Origin: Rhynchopus sp. YZ270_cl-10
Lineage: Eukaryota > Euglenozoa > Diplonemea > Diplonemida > Diplonemidae
Direction: 5' to 3'
Assembly (NCBI GenBank): GCA_964035575.1
Contig: OZ037925.1
Span: 1,054,001-1,118,000 of the forward strand
DNA length: 64,000 bases
The notes beneath the pieces are model-generated. The model was not told the DNA's origin, made no database searches, and saw nothing but the letters and a program-made list of their open reading frames with translations. The translations under genes were made by a program, and so were the position numbers. This document shows positions 50,646 through 59,981 of the stretch, piece by piece; position 1 is the stretch's first letter, and each line of letters starts with the position of its first letter.

Positions 50646-51101
50646 ATGACGTGGTCTGACTCCTACATCATGGCAACCATCTCGATGCCCGTCTACTGGT
50701 TCCTCGTCCTTGGGCCCGCACTGATCAAGAATATCATTGTGGTGAAGGCAACGAGCGACATAATTGCAGTCAACTCTGAGCCACGTACAGCTGGCGAGGA
50801 GTTCATGTCGTCGGAACACGCGAAGGCTGGCCTTGCACGCCGTGCACTTGGCGCACACCTGAACGGATGGGAGAACTTCATTGTCTTCCTCTCTGCAGCA
50901 CTGACGGCACAGGTGTCCGGTGTGAACCACAGCCTTGTGAACACAATGTGCCTGATCACCGTCATCTCGAGATTCTTCTACAACATCATGTACCTGGGTG
51001 TGGAGAAGGGACCACTTAGCTTTGTGAGAAGTTTTTGCTTCTTTATTGGCATTGGAGCTTCTGTCACGATGTGGGTGGCTGCGATCATCAAGACGGCGTG
51101 A
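50646..51101 (+). CDS. MAPEG-family membrane protein, copy 2
   Basis: 151 residues, same start MTWSDSYIMATISMPVYWFL. An upstream in-frame extension exists but the homologous ATG and the ACAACAATG context fix the start. The 3' flank is nearly identical to copy 1 for ~240 bases, so the duplication is recent and includes regulatory DNA. Confidence 0.85.
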   Translation: MTWSDSYIMATISMPVYWFLVLGPALIKNIIVVKATSDIIAVNSEPRTAGEEFMSSEHAKAGLARRALGAHLNGWENFIVFLSAALTAQVSGVNHSLVNTMCLITVISRFFYNIMYLGVEKGPLSFVRSFCFFIGIGASVTMWVAAIIKTA

Positions 51102-52557
51102 AGTTGATGCACAATTTATTACAATAAGACATCCTGTGTGATGAAAAAACGTTGCACCTTCTATCTTTAACGGCAGACCAAATGGCCTTAGCCCATCTCA
51201 ACGCAACTTTTCTTCACCCCACACCCCTACTTATTCGCAACCAAACATCTTGATTTGTTGATTACTGATCTGGGCTTTTTTTGAATCACAATGTGATTTC
51301 CTTCCTGAGACAGCTTCGTGCAGTAGGTTGCCCCTAGGTGAAGGCGCGGTTAGCACATGTTGTTGCGGGTTATGTCCATTTATCCCCACCTTTGTTTTTC
51401 GTTGTCTTTCATCTCTTTTTTCGTTCTCCTCGAAGAAGTGTCTTCTCCGTCTAGGTGAGGAAAGCCGTCATCTCCAAAAAATAAAAAAGAGCATTTTTTT
51501 TTTTCAGTTCAGTTGTGTCCTGTTGTGATCTTATGCATCGTTCAGTGAGTGCAGTGCACTCACAGTTTTTTTTTTTATAATCGCAACAAACACCCTTTTC
51601 TCGAACACCACTAACTACCTCGCTACCTTCACGGTTTTTTCTTTGAACCGTTTCTTCTTCTTCTTCTTGATGAGCTGGTGGACAAAACTTCCATCTGTCG
51701 ATAGAAAATATTATCTCTCAATCATTTTCTTGAGTAATCTTTGTTGCAAAATGCTATACCGTTTACGTTACTCAAGAAGGGGGCTGTTTCCCCTTGTGGT
51801 TCGCGCAATATAGCAGCCCTTTTGGTTTCGCACAATGTAGAACAGAGTCTAGACGGACCCACACGTTTTGAAACGCCTGTTCTACGTTTTCAATGTAAAA
51901 CAACAACAAAAAATGGTATTCCACCCCCTCTCCCAGAGCCTTTTTATTCACCCACTTCCCACCCTTTGCATGAGCACGACCGAAGGGTTGTGTTTAGGCG
52001 TTTCGCAACTACTCCCTTTATCCCTGCATGTTTTTTATATCGTTCAACAGAGGATGAAACGTGATGTGCCTTCTCTTATCCAATACAAGAGCCCAAATAG
52101 GTTTGGCGCTCGCCGCCCACCAGCTTGCATGCGCCTCTTCACGCTTACCGTCGCGTTGTACCAGAGCTGTGGCACTCTTATTATCTTCCGGCAAAGGTGT
52201 CTGTGTTGGGTGGAGCTCACCCGCCTGCATATATGGAAATGGTGTTCGTGTGGCACAAAGGTCGATCGGGACAGAGGCGCTGTGTGGTGCGGGGGTTGGT
52301 GCGTGGGCCTGTACAGTGTGGTGACGTAGGTGCTCGGAAGCAGACGCTTTGGTTGCCTTCGGTTCCGGTGGTGCTGAGGGATTAGTCTCTCGTGCCTGGG
52401 ACTCACTGTGCAGATTTATTATTCTCAACAACACAAAACCCTTTGCCTTGGTGACTGAGCCCTTTAGACGGCAGAGATGTTGGTTGTCACATAGCAACAC
52501 ACCCACCCCCCTGCAGTATTATATTATACACAACACTAAACCCAAAAAAACACAACA
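51102..52557. other. Inter-copy spacer in MAPEG array
   Basis: Repeats most of the spacer after copy 1 (AACTACCTCGCTACCTTCAC, CAAAATGCTATACCGTTT, AAACAACAACAAAAAATGGT) with rearrangements. Ends with the shared leader and CCCCCCTGCAG (~52516) before copy 3. Confidence 0.6.
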
Positions 52558-53013
52558 ATGACGTGGTCTGACTCCTACATCATGGCAACCATCTCGATGC
52601 CCATCTACTGGTTCCTCGTCCTTGTTCCCGCACTGATAAAGAACAACATTGTGGTGAAGGCATCGAGCGACATAATTGCAGTCAACTCTGAGCCACGCGC
52701 AGCTGGCGAGGAGTTCATGTCGTCCGAACACGCGAAGGCTGGCCTTGCACGCCGTGCACTTGGCGCACACCTGAACGGATGGGAGAACTTCATTGTCTTC
52801 CTCTCTGCAGCACTGACGGCACAGGTGTCCGGTGTGAACCACAGCCTTGTGAACACAATGTGCCTGATCACCGTCATCTCGAGATTCTTCTACAACGTCA
52901 TGTACCTGGGTGTGGCGAAGGGGCCACTTAGCTTTGCGAGAAGTTTTTGCTTCATTGTTGGCATTGGCGCTTCTGTCACGATGTGGGTGGCTGCGATCAT
53001 CAAGACTGCGTGA
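52558..53013 (+). CDS. MAPEG-family membrane protein, copy 3
   Basis: 151 residues, very close to copies 1 and 2 (changes such as VPALIKNNIVVKASS and SFCFIVGIGAS). Its 3' flank departs from copies 1 and 2 immediately after the stop, so the duplication breakpoint lies there. Confidence 0.85.
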   Translation: MTWSDSYIMATISMPIYWFLVLVPALIKNNIVVKASSDIIAVNSEPRAAGEEFMSSEHAKAGLARRALGAHLNGWENFIVFLSAALTAQVSGVNHSLVNTMCLITVISRFFYNVMYLGVAKGPLSFARSFCFIVGIGASVTMWVAAIIKTA

Positions 53014-54022
53014 AAGCTTTTTTGGAAAAAAGGAAAATATCATTCTCGAAAAATCCCTGCAAATGTAGTTTTGTTTCTTTGTTTCTTTGTTGCTGTTGTT
53101 TGCTTTTAGAGGTCCCTCTCCTCTGGGTAACCAATGTATCTGCCAATGCACAGCGTTTCGTTCCCTTTCATTACAGGTTCAGTGCCTGCGTCGCCGAGAC
53201 GTGCACTGTACACACTTTTGCTTTTTGTTTCTCTGAACACATTTTTTGATTGTGCTACGACCCCTGTGAGGGTGTTGTCTGCGCAATTCACGACAATGTG
53301 TCATTTTTCTACTGTTGTAGGCCGCAGGGTACTTTGTGTGTGCTTTCATCCGGATGGCTGGCATCGAACGTGGGTCAGTCGGAAGTGCCTTAACAACTGC
53401 AGTTTTTCTATCATTCTCACCACCACTCTAACTCACCTTATCTTGTTTAGTTGCCTTTTAGCAAAAGGGCACTTTTCTGGGGTTATTCTTTGACTATGTC
53501 TGTGCACGTGATGCACAGCCAGTTTTGTTGTTTCGTTGCAATGTATGGTTGAGAGGGTGACGTGCTGTCCAGATGGCACACACGTGTTCCGTCTCACAGC
53601 TGCGTTTCACCTTTCTGCCCTACATTGCATCTTTTGGAAAAGTGGAAATAACTTCAAGATATTGATACATTAACAAAGAGAAAAGGGGCATGTGTCTTGC
53701 TCCGCATGTTAGTTGTTTGTTTGTCCCCACAGAAGAATGTGATGCGAGCTTGTCCAGTGATTTGTGGAAAATAAGACAACAACAAGTTAGCGAGGCACAC
53801 CACCCTTTTCTGTCGTTTCTATTCTTGTATCAAGTACTTGACGTGCATTTTATTTTTGTGAAGCACTCTTCAGGTGTTCACCACTTCAACCAATATTTCA
53901 AATGGACCTTCCTCACCCCGCACCCAATTTTGTTCAATTAGTATTTTGGTATTTTCCCACACACCTGAAACACGCCCCTGCAGACTTTACGTTTTACACA
54001 CAAAACAAACCCCAAAAACACA
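53014..54022. other. Spacer with duplicated leader
   Basis: Holds a family-1 hairpin (53181-53205), the second copy of the ~90-bp block (53313-53405) and a ~540-bp stretch (53460-54000) repeated before the gene at 55966. Ends in CCCCTGCAG and ACTTTACG before copy 4. Confidence 0.6.
53843..54000 (+). promoter_or_regulatory. Shared leader cassette, copy 1
   Basis: AAGCACTCTTCAGGTGTTCA ... CCAATATTTCAAATGGACC ... GTATTTTCCCACACACCTG ... CAGACTTTACG. Homologous blocks precede the gene at 55966 (55795-55935) and the fucosyltransferase (59625-59780). The end contains a pyrimidine-rich tract and AG, so it may be a trans-splice acceptor region. Confidence 0.6.
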
Positions 54023-54478
54023 ATGACGTGGTCTGACTCCTACATCATGGCAACCATCTCGATGCCCGTCTACTGGTTCCTCGTCATGTTCCCCTCCTTT
54101 GTCAAGAGCTACATTGTGTTGGGCGTGTCGAACGACGCGCTTGCAGTCAACGCTGAGCCACGCGCAGCTGCCGAAGAGTTCATGGCGTCACAGCACGAGA
54201 AGGCTGGCCTTGCACGCCGTGCACTTGGCGCACACCTGAACGGATGGGAGAACTTCATTGTCTTCCTCTCTGCAGCACTGACGGCGCAGGTGTCCGGTGT
54301 GAACCACAGCCTTGTGAACACCATGTGCCTGATCACTGTCATCTCGAGATTCTTCTACAACATCATGTACCTGGGTGTTGCGAACGGACCCCTCAGCATC
54401 TTGAGAAGTCTGTGCTTCTTTATTGGCATTGGTGCTTCTGTCACGATGTGGGTGGCTGCGATCATCAAGACGGCGTGA
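54023..54478 (+). CDS. MAPEG-family membrane protein, copy 4 (diverged)
   Basis: 151 residues. The core and C-terminus match copies 1-3, but residues ~22-65 differ (MFPSFVKSYIVLGVSNDALA, ASQHEKAGL). That block follows helix 1 and is the most variable region, so substrate preference may differ. 5' and 3' flanks are unrelated to copies 1-3 and instead match the neighbouring gene family's leader. Confidence 0.85.
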   Translation: MTWSDSYIMATISMPVYWFLVMFPSFVKSYIVLGVSNDALAVNAEPRAAAEEFMASQHEKAGLARRALGAHLNGWENFIVFLSAALTAQVSGVNHSLVNTMCLITVISRFFYNIMYLGVANGPLSILRSLCFFIGIGASVTMWVAAIIKTA

Positions 54479-54555
54479 GTGCGTCCACAGGGTGTGTACT
54501 GACTGAGAAGCGTACGCACCAAGTTGCTGTTTGTTTCCTATTGCACTTGTTTGCT

Positions 54556-55425
54556 TTTGAACGTATTTGTGTCGTGAGCTCATCTCGAGATGGTAAATAC
54601 GGTTCCTGTTACTACTTTTTTTCCTTTTCCATTTTTTCTCTTTTTCACTGTTTCTGCCTTTTTTCAGTGTTGGGACACCTGTCTGCCCATATCCCTGAAA
54701 AGCTACTGTTTTGCGAACACATGTCCTGTCCGATCTACTGGGTACAAGCATCATTGCTTTCGTTGAACACAAAGGTGTTATCCAGCAAATCGGAAACCCC
54801 GTTGTATATCAGCACCCACGGTAGGCAGGATGTCTTCGTGACAAACGTTTTCCTCGGTTGTCTTGCGGTCCCCAGTCAGGGAAGGCTGCACCACGTACGA
54901 GGGAAGCACACCTCTAACTGCTACTCTATCCTGTTTTTGTTTTGATGGAATTAATTGTAGTTCCACTTTTTAGTTGTGTGTCTGCGTCGTGAGTGCGTCC
55001 AGATCAAGTTGTCGCTTGTTTCCCATTGTTGTTGTTTGGATTTGGAACGTATTTGTGTCGTGAGCTCATCTCGAGATGGTAAATACGGTTCCTGTTCTTG
55101 CTTTTTCCTTTTCCATTTTTCTCTTTTTCACTGTTTCTGCCTTTTTCAGTGTTGGGACACCTGTCTGCCCATATCCTGAAAAGCTACTGTTTTGCGAACA
55201 CATGTCCTGTCCGATCTACTGGGTACAAGCATCATTGCTTTCGTTGAATACAAAGGTGTTATCCAGCAAATCGGAAACCCCGTTGTATATCAGCACCCAC
55301 GGTAGGCAGGATGTCTTCGTGACAAACGTTTTCCTCGGTTGTCTTGCGGTCCCCAGTCAGGGAAGTCTGCACCACGTACGAGGGAAGCACACCTCTAACT
55401 GCTACTCTATCCTTTGTTTTGTTTT
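54556..55425 (+). repeat. Direct repeat pair, ~385 bp each
   Basis: Two copies separated by ~100 bases; they share GTGTTGGGACACCTGTCTGC and GGCAGGATGTCTTCGTGAC and differ mainly in homopolymers. Open frames inside are not conserved in length. Confidence 0.8.
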
Positions 55426-55794
55426 GGTCAATGATAAAAACCCTTTCATCGCTTGTTTAGTTGGTACGCTACGCACATATACGCCTGGGGTTATTCTTTG
55501 ACTATGTCTGTGCACGTGATGCACAGCCAGTTTTGTTGTTTCGTTGCTGTCCAGATGGCACACACGTGTTTCGTCTCACATCTGCGTTTCACATTGCATC
55601 TTTTGGAAAAGTGGAAATAACTTTAAGATACTGATACATGAACAAAGAGAAAAGGGGCATGTGTCTTGCTCCGCATGTTAGTTGTTTTGTTTTTCCCACA
55701 GAAGAATGTGATACGATCCAGTACTTGTGGAAAATAAGACAACAAGTTAGCGAGGCACACCACCCTTTTCTGTCGTTTCTATTCTTGTATCAAA

Positions 55795-55935
55795 TACTTG
55801 ATGTGCATTTTATTTTTTTTGTTGAAGCACTCTTCAATATTTCAAGAATATTATGGACCTCGCCGCCCCCAATTTTGATTAGTATTTTTGGTATTTTCCC
55901 GCACACCTGCAACACCCTGAAGGCTTTACGTTCTC
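55795..55935 (+). promoter_or_regulatory. Shared leader cassette, copy 2
   Basis: Homologous to 53843-54000 but shortened in the middle (AAGCACTCTTCAATATTTCA). Directly precedes the start codon of the gene at 55966. Confidence 0.55.
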
Positions 55936-55965
55936 ACAACACAAAACCCAAAAACACACCCAACA

Positions 55966-57049
55966 ATGGCGTCTCCTAGCGGGTCAACTCCCGCCCTCCT
56001 GGGCAAGAGCAACCCGATAAACCTTGCAGACTTCAGGACGAAGCTAGGAGGGATGCGGGACACAGCCGAATGGCAGCTCAGTGGGTTGGAGCCCATCTGC
56101 GACTTGAAGTTCAATGAAATGTTCACGGAGGAGGACCGTATGAATGTGGACACATCGGAAGAGGGTAAAGCGATGGAGGAGCACTTCAAGCGCAGCTTCT
56201 CAGCGCTCCAGGAAAAACTCCCAGAGGTTTCCAAAGCAAGGCTGGCGGAGTGGGCGTTCCCTAACGTCATGACGACACTGCCCGAGATGTGTGGCTTCCG
56301 AGAGCCTCACTTCGCCAGTGTGAAACGGTCGCGTAGGTCCAAGTTTGCAGGGAAAGTGATCGACGAAGATGATCTCAGTATGTTGATGGTGAGGCGGAAT
56401 GGGGTGTCGGGACAGCGCCTCTTGTTGTGCACATGGAGGGATATGCCTTTCGACGGAAACGCGCAGCCGACTGCGCAGGAAGTGGAGTGCACTGTTGCTG
56501 AGGTCATTGGGCGGATGATGTCTGTCCACCACTGGAACGCAGAGCAGAAGCTTGAGCCGTGTGTGGCGTACGCAATGCGTATGATTCGGGATAAGATCGC
56601 CATCTTCAGGATGGAGATGACCCCAGAGCAGCTCGAGGCTGTGTGCGAGAAGGGTGTCATCCCGAAGACGAAGCTGCAGGTATGAGGGTGTTTTTTGTTG
56701 TGCAAAACTGTCACAGCTGATGCACGATTGACTGAAGCATGCGAGGCTTGCGTTCATCTTGTTCACTTTTCACTTCTTTTGCATAAGCGTGTGTGCGGGA
56801 CACATTGCATTTCACATTTTATTGACATTGACACAGATCGACTACACCCCGAAGGGTGCACTGTCAGATGGCGAACACGGAGTGAGCGTGATGAGTGCCA
56901 GCGGCAGAGACTGGTTCGTGCGGATGATGGCGTGCATCCGTGTTGAGATGCTGGCTCGTGAGTTGCCGCCAGCACCCAAAAGGAGGAAGGTGGTGGTGCC
57001 AGATCTGAGCCACATTGCCGATGGGCCGCATGACCCTGATGAGCTCTGA
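55966..57049 (+). CDS. Unrecognised two-exon gene, tandem copy 1
   Basis: Exons 55966-56679 and 56837-57049 (308 residues). The intron (157 bases) starts GTATGAG, ends ACAG, phase 0. The protein starts MASPSGSTPALLGKSNPINL, is mostly helical (MTPEQLEAVCEKGVIPKTKL) with one beta-like stretch (SMLMVRRNGVSGQRLLLCTW), and near its end carries PKRRKV, which looks like a nuclear localisation signal. No family recognised. Exon 2 stops at DPDEL because of TGA where copy 2 has CGA. The intron holds a family-2-like hairpin (GACTGAAGCATGCGAGGCTT at ~56731), kept in copy 2. Confidence 0.8.
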
Positions 57050-57679
57050 CCAAGAGTCAACAAGGCGGGTCCTTTGGTCTGAAGTTAAGTTACACGAGAA
57101 TGTTTTTGGAGTGTTGTGTTTCAATGTGGTGTGATTCGAGAGTTAGTGTGGATGCGGAAGTGTGGAGCAGGAAGTGGGAAGCCAAACCAGTGAACCAGAA
57201 CAACGTTGTGTTTGGTGCCTCAGGAGAAGCAACGAGAGGAACGACGGAAACACACTAAAAAGGTAGCTGCGGTTACGATGCAAAGTACGAGAATTGAACG
57301 GAAAGCTGCGGAATGAAGAAGTGATTAAGTTTGTTGTTGGAAATGGGTTTCATGTAAATGGGGTTTATTCGTATTTATTATGCCCACCAAATGGTGGGTT
57401 GGTTTGCACTGATTGGGGTTTTTTTCTTGCCAAGTTTTCATTAATACTTTGTGTGGGTGACGAAAGGGGCATTTTTAATCAGATCTGGTGTGTTATCACA
57501 TTGCTGTACATTGCTGTGTGGATGTGCCAAAAAACAAAACCAAAAACGCTCCATGGGCATCTCACTGCGGTTGTTCAATAAGATTGATAGAAACAAAGCT
57601 TATTTGTGTCCACAACCCGACCTCCACCTCCCACAAACTGTTTCCTCACCCACCTCTCACAAAGACAGGCAGACAAGTA
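57050..57679. other. Spacer between tandem copies
   Basis: 57050-57520 is nearly identical to 58787-59235 after copy 2 (ACACGAGAATGTTTTTGGAG, CACACTAAAAAGGTAGCTGC), so the duplicated unit is ~1.73 kb. The last ~120 bases before copy 2 are unique (CCACAAACTGTTTCCTCACC). Confidence 0.75.
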
Positions 57680-58810
57680 ATGTTGAAGACCATGAAACGG
57701 TGTTTCTCAAGCACTCCCGCCCTCCTGGGCAAGAGCAACCCGATAAACCTTGCAGACTTCAGGACGAAGCTAGGAGGGATGCGGGACACAGCCAAATGGC
57801 AGCTCAGTGGGTTGGAGCCCATCTGCGAATTGAAATTCAATGAAATGTTCACGGAGGAGGACCGTATGAATGTGGACACATCGGAAGAGGGTAAAGCGAT
57901 GGAGGAGCACTTCAAGCGCAGCTTCTCCAAGTGCGAAGAAAAATTCCCAGACGTTTCCAAAGCAAGGCTGGCGGAGTGGGCGTTCCCTAACGTCATGACG
58001 ACACTGCCCGAGATGTGTGGCTTCGGAGAGCCTCACTTCGCCACTGTGAAACGGTCGCGGGAGTTCAAGTTTGCAGGGAAAGTGATCGACGAAGATGATA
58101 CTGTTATGTTGATGGTGAGGCGGAATGGGGTGTCGGGACAGCGCCTCTTGTTGTGCACATGGATGGATATGCCTTTCGACCCAAACGCGCAGCCGACTGC
58201 GCAGGAAGTGGAGTGCACTGTTGCTGAGGTCATTGGGCAGATGATGTCTGTCCACCACTGGAATGCAGAGCAGAAGCTTGAGCCGTGTGTGGCGTACGCA
58301 ATGCGTATGATTCGGGATAAGATCGCCATCTTCAGGATGGAGATGACCCCAGAGCAGCTCGAGGCTGTGTGCGAGAAGGGTGTCATCCCGAAGACGAAGC
58401 TGCAGGTATGAGGGTGTTTCTTGTTGTGCAAAACTGTCACAGCTGATGCACGATTGACTGAAGCACGCGAGGCTTGCGTTCATCTTGGTTCACTTTTCAC
58501 TTCTTTTGCATGAGGCGTGTGTGCGGGACACATTTCATTTCGCATTTTCTTGATATTGACACAGATCGACTACACCCCGAAGGGTGCACTGTCAGATGGC
58601 GAACACGGAGTGAGCGTGATGAGCGCCAGCGGCAGAGACTGGTTCGTGCGGATGATGGCGTGCATCCGTGTTGAGATGCTGGCTCGTGAGTTGCCGCCAG
58701 CACCCAAAAGGAGGAAGGTGGTGGTGCCAGATCTGAGCCACATTGCCGATGGGCCGCATGACCCTGATGAGCTCCGACCAAGAGTCAACAAGGCGGATCC
58801 CTTGGTCTGA
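57680..58810 (+). CDS. Unrecognised two-exon gene, tandem copy 2
   Basis: Exons 57680-58405 and 58565-58810 (323 residues); intron 159 bases, GTATGAG ... ACAG, phase 0. Exon 1 from TPALLGKSNP onward is almost the same as copy 1, but the N-terminus is MLKTMKRCFSS instead of MASPSGS: short, basic and Ser-rich, like a mitochondrial presequence (inference). A single base change removes the copy-1 stop, adding RPRVNKADPLV at the end. Clusters of differences (KCEEKFPDVS, REFKFAGK, DTVMLMVRR) suggest either divergence or patchy gene conversion. Confidence 0.8.
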
Positions 58811-59981
58811 AGTTAAGTTACACGAGAATGTTTTTGGAGTGTTGTGTTTCAATGTGGTGTGATTCGAGAGTTAGTGTGGATGCGGAAGTGTGGAGCAGGA
58901 AGTGGGAAGCCAAACCAGTGAACCAGAACAACGTTGTGTTTGGTGCCTCAGGAGAAGCAACGAGAGGAACGACGGAAACACACTAAAAAGGTAGCTGCGG
59001 TTACGATGCAAAGTACGAGAATTGAACGGAAAGCTGCGGAATGAAGAAGTGATTAAGTTTGTTGTTGGAAATGGTTTTCATGTAAATGGGGTTTATTCGT
59101 ATTTATGATGCCCACCAAATGGTGGGTTGGTTTGCACTGATTGGGGTTTTTTTCTTGCCAATTTTTCAGTAAGACTTTGTGTGCGTGACGAAAGGGGTAT
59201 TTTTGATGTGATCTGGTGTGTTCTCACATTGCTGTTTTTGGATGCGTGGAAATTTGAATTGAATGGTTTGTGAACATTAAAGTGGGTTTTTTGGTGAAGT
59301 TTTTTGGGAAGGAAACAGCACTGCACGAAAACGAGGATAGGGTCGTGATGATGAGGCTCGGCAAGCTTCGCCTGTGAACAGGGGGACACTTCACTCACTG
59401 GGGCTCATTTGCTCCTTTTCAGTTCCCAACCTCCAAGACAAGACAAGCATTTGTCACCATTTTTTGTGTGTATTTTCAAAAACAAACATGATATTATAAC
59501 AAAAGAGAGAAAGTACCACCTTTTGCTCCGTTTGGCTAGACCCTGAATGAAGTGAAATTGAATTTCCCCACCCACATCCCCAACAAAGACAGGCAGATCA
59601 GCACGTTTGCCCACGATATCCAATCCCTTTGTATTTCTTTTTTGTTGTAAAACACTCTTCAGGTGTTCACCACTTGCGACCAATATTTCAAAAATGGACC
59701 TTCCTCTACCCCACACCTTCAATTTGTATTTTTCGTATTTTCCCACCCCCCGCAACACCCCCTCAGACTTTACATTACACAACACTAACGACAGAACCCC
59801 CCCTACACCTCACACCCCCCCTTGCACCACAAGCACCTATGCCGTACTTATCGTTGGCGTAACGCGGCGGATCCCCAGAAAACAAACACGCCTTACACCG
59901 CAACGTCTCTCCACCTCCCCACTCTGCGCCCACCTACACCCCACCTCCACTTCCCTCAGCTGCATCTCCCAACCATCGCCA
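58811..59981. other. Spacer before fucosyltransferase
   Basis: 58811-59235 repeats the spacer after copy 1. 59240-59600 shows nothing I recognise. 59625-59780 is the third copy of the shared leader. A C/T-rich run with TTCCCTCAG (AG 59958-59959) lies 22 bases before the start codon. Confidence 0.65.
59625..59780 (+). promoter_or_regulatory. Shared leader cassette, copy 3
   Basis: ACACTCTTCAGGTGTTCACC ... CCAATATTTCAAAAATGGACC ... CGTATTTTCCCACCCCCCGC, homologous to 53843-54000, here upstream of an unrelated gene. Confidence 0.6.

Larger units (their letters stand above)
54479..55965. other. Spacer with tandem ~385-bp duplication
   Basis: 54556-54943 and 55040-55425 are near-identical direct repeats (GAACGTATTTGTGTCGTGAG ... 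CTAACTGCTACTCTATCCT). After them comes the second copy of the leader block. No gene recognised. Confidence 0.75.
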
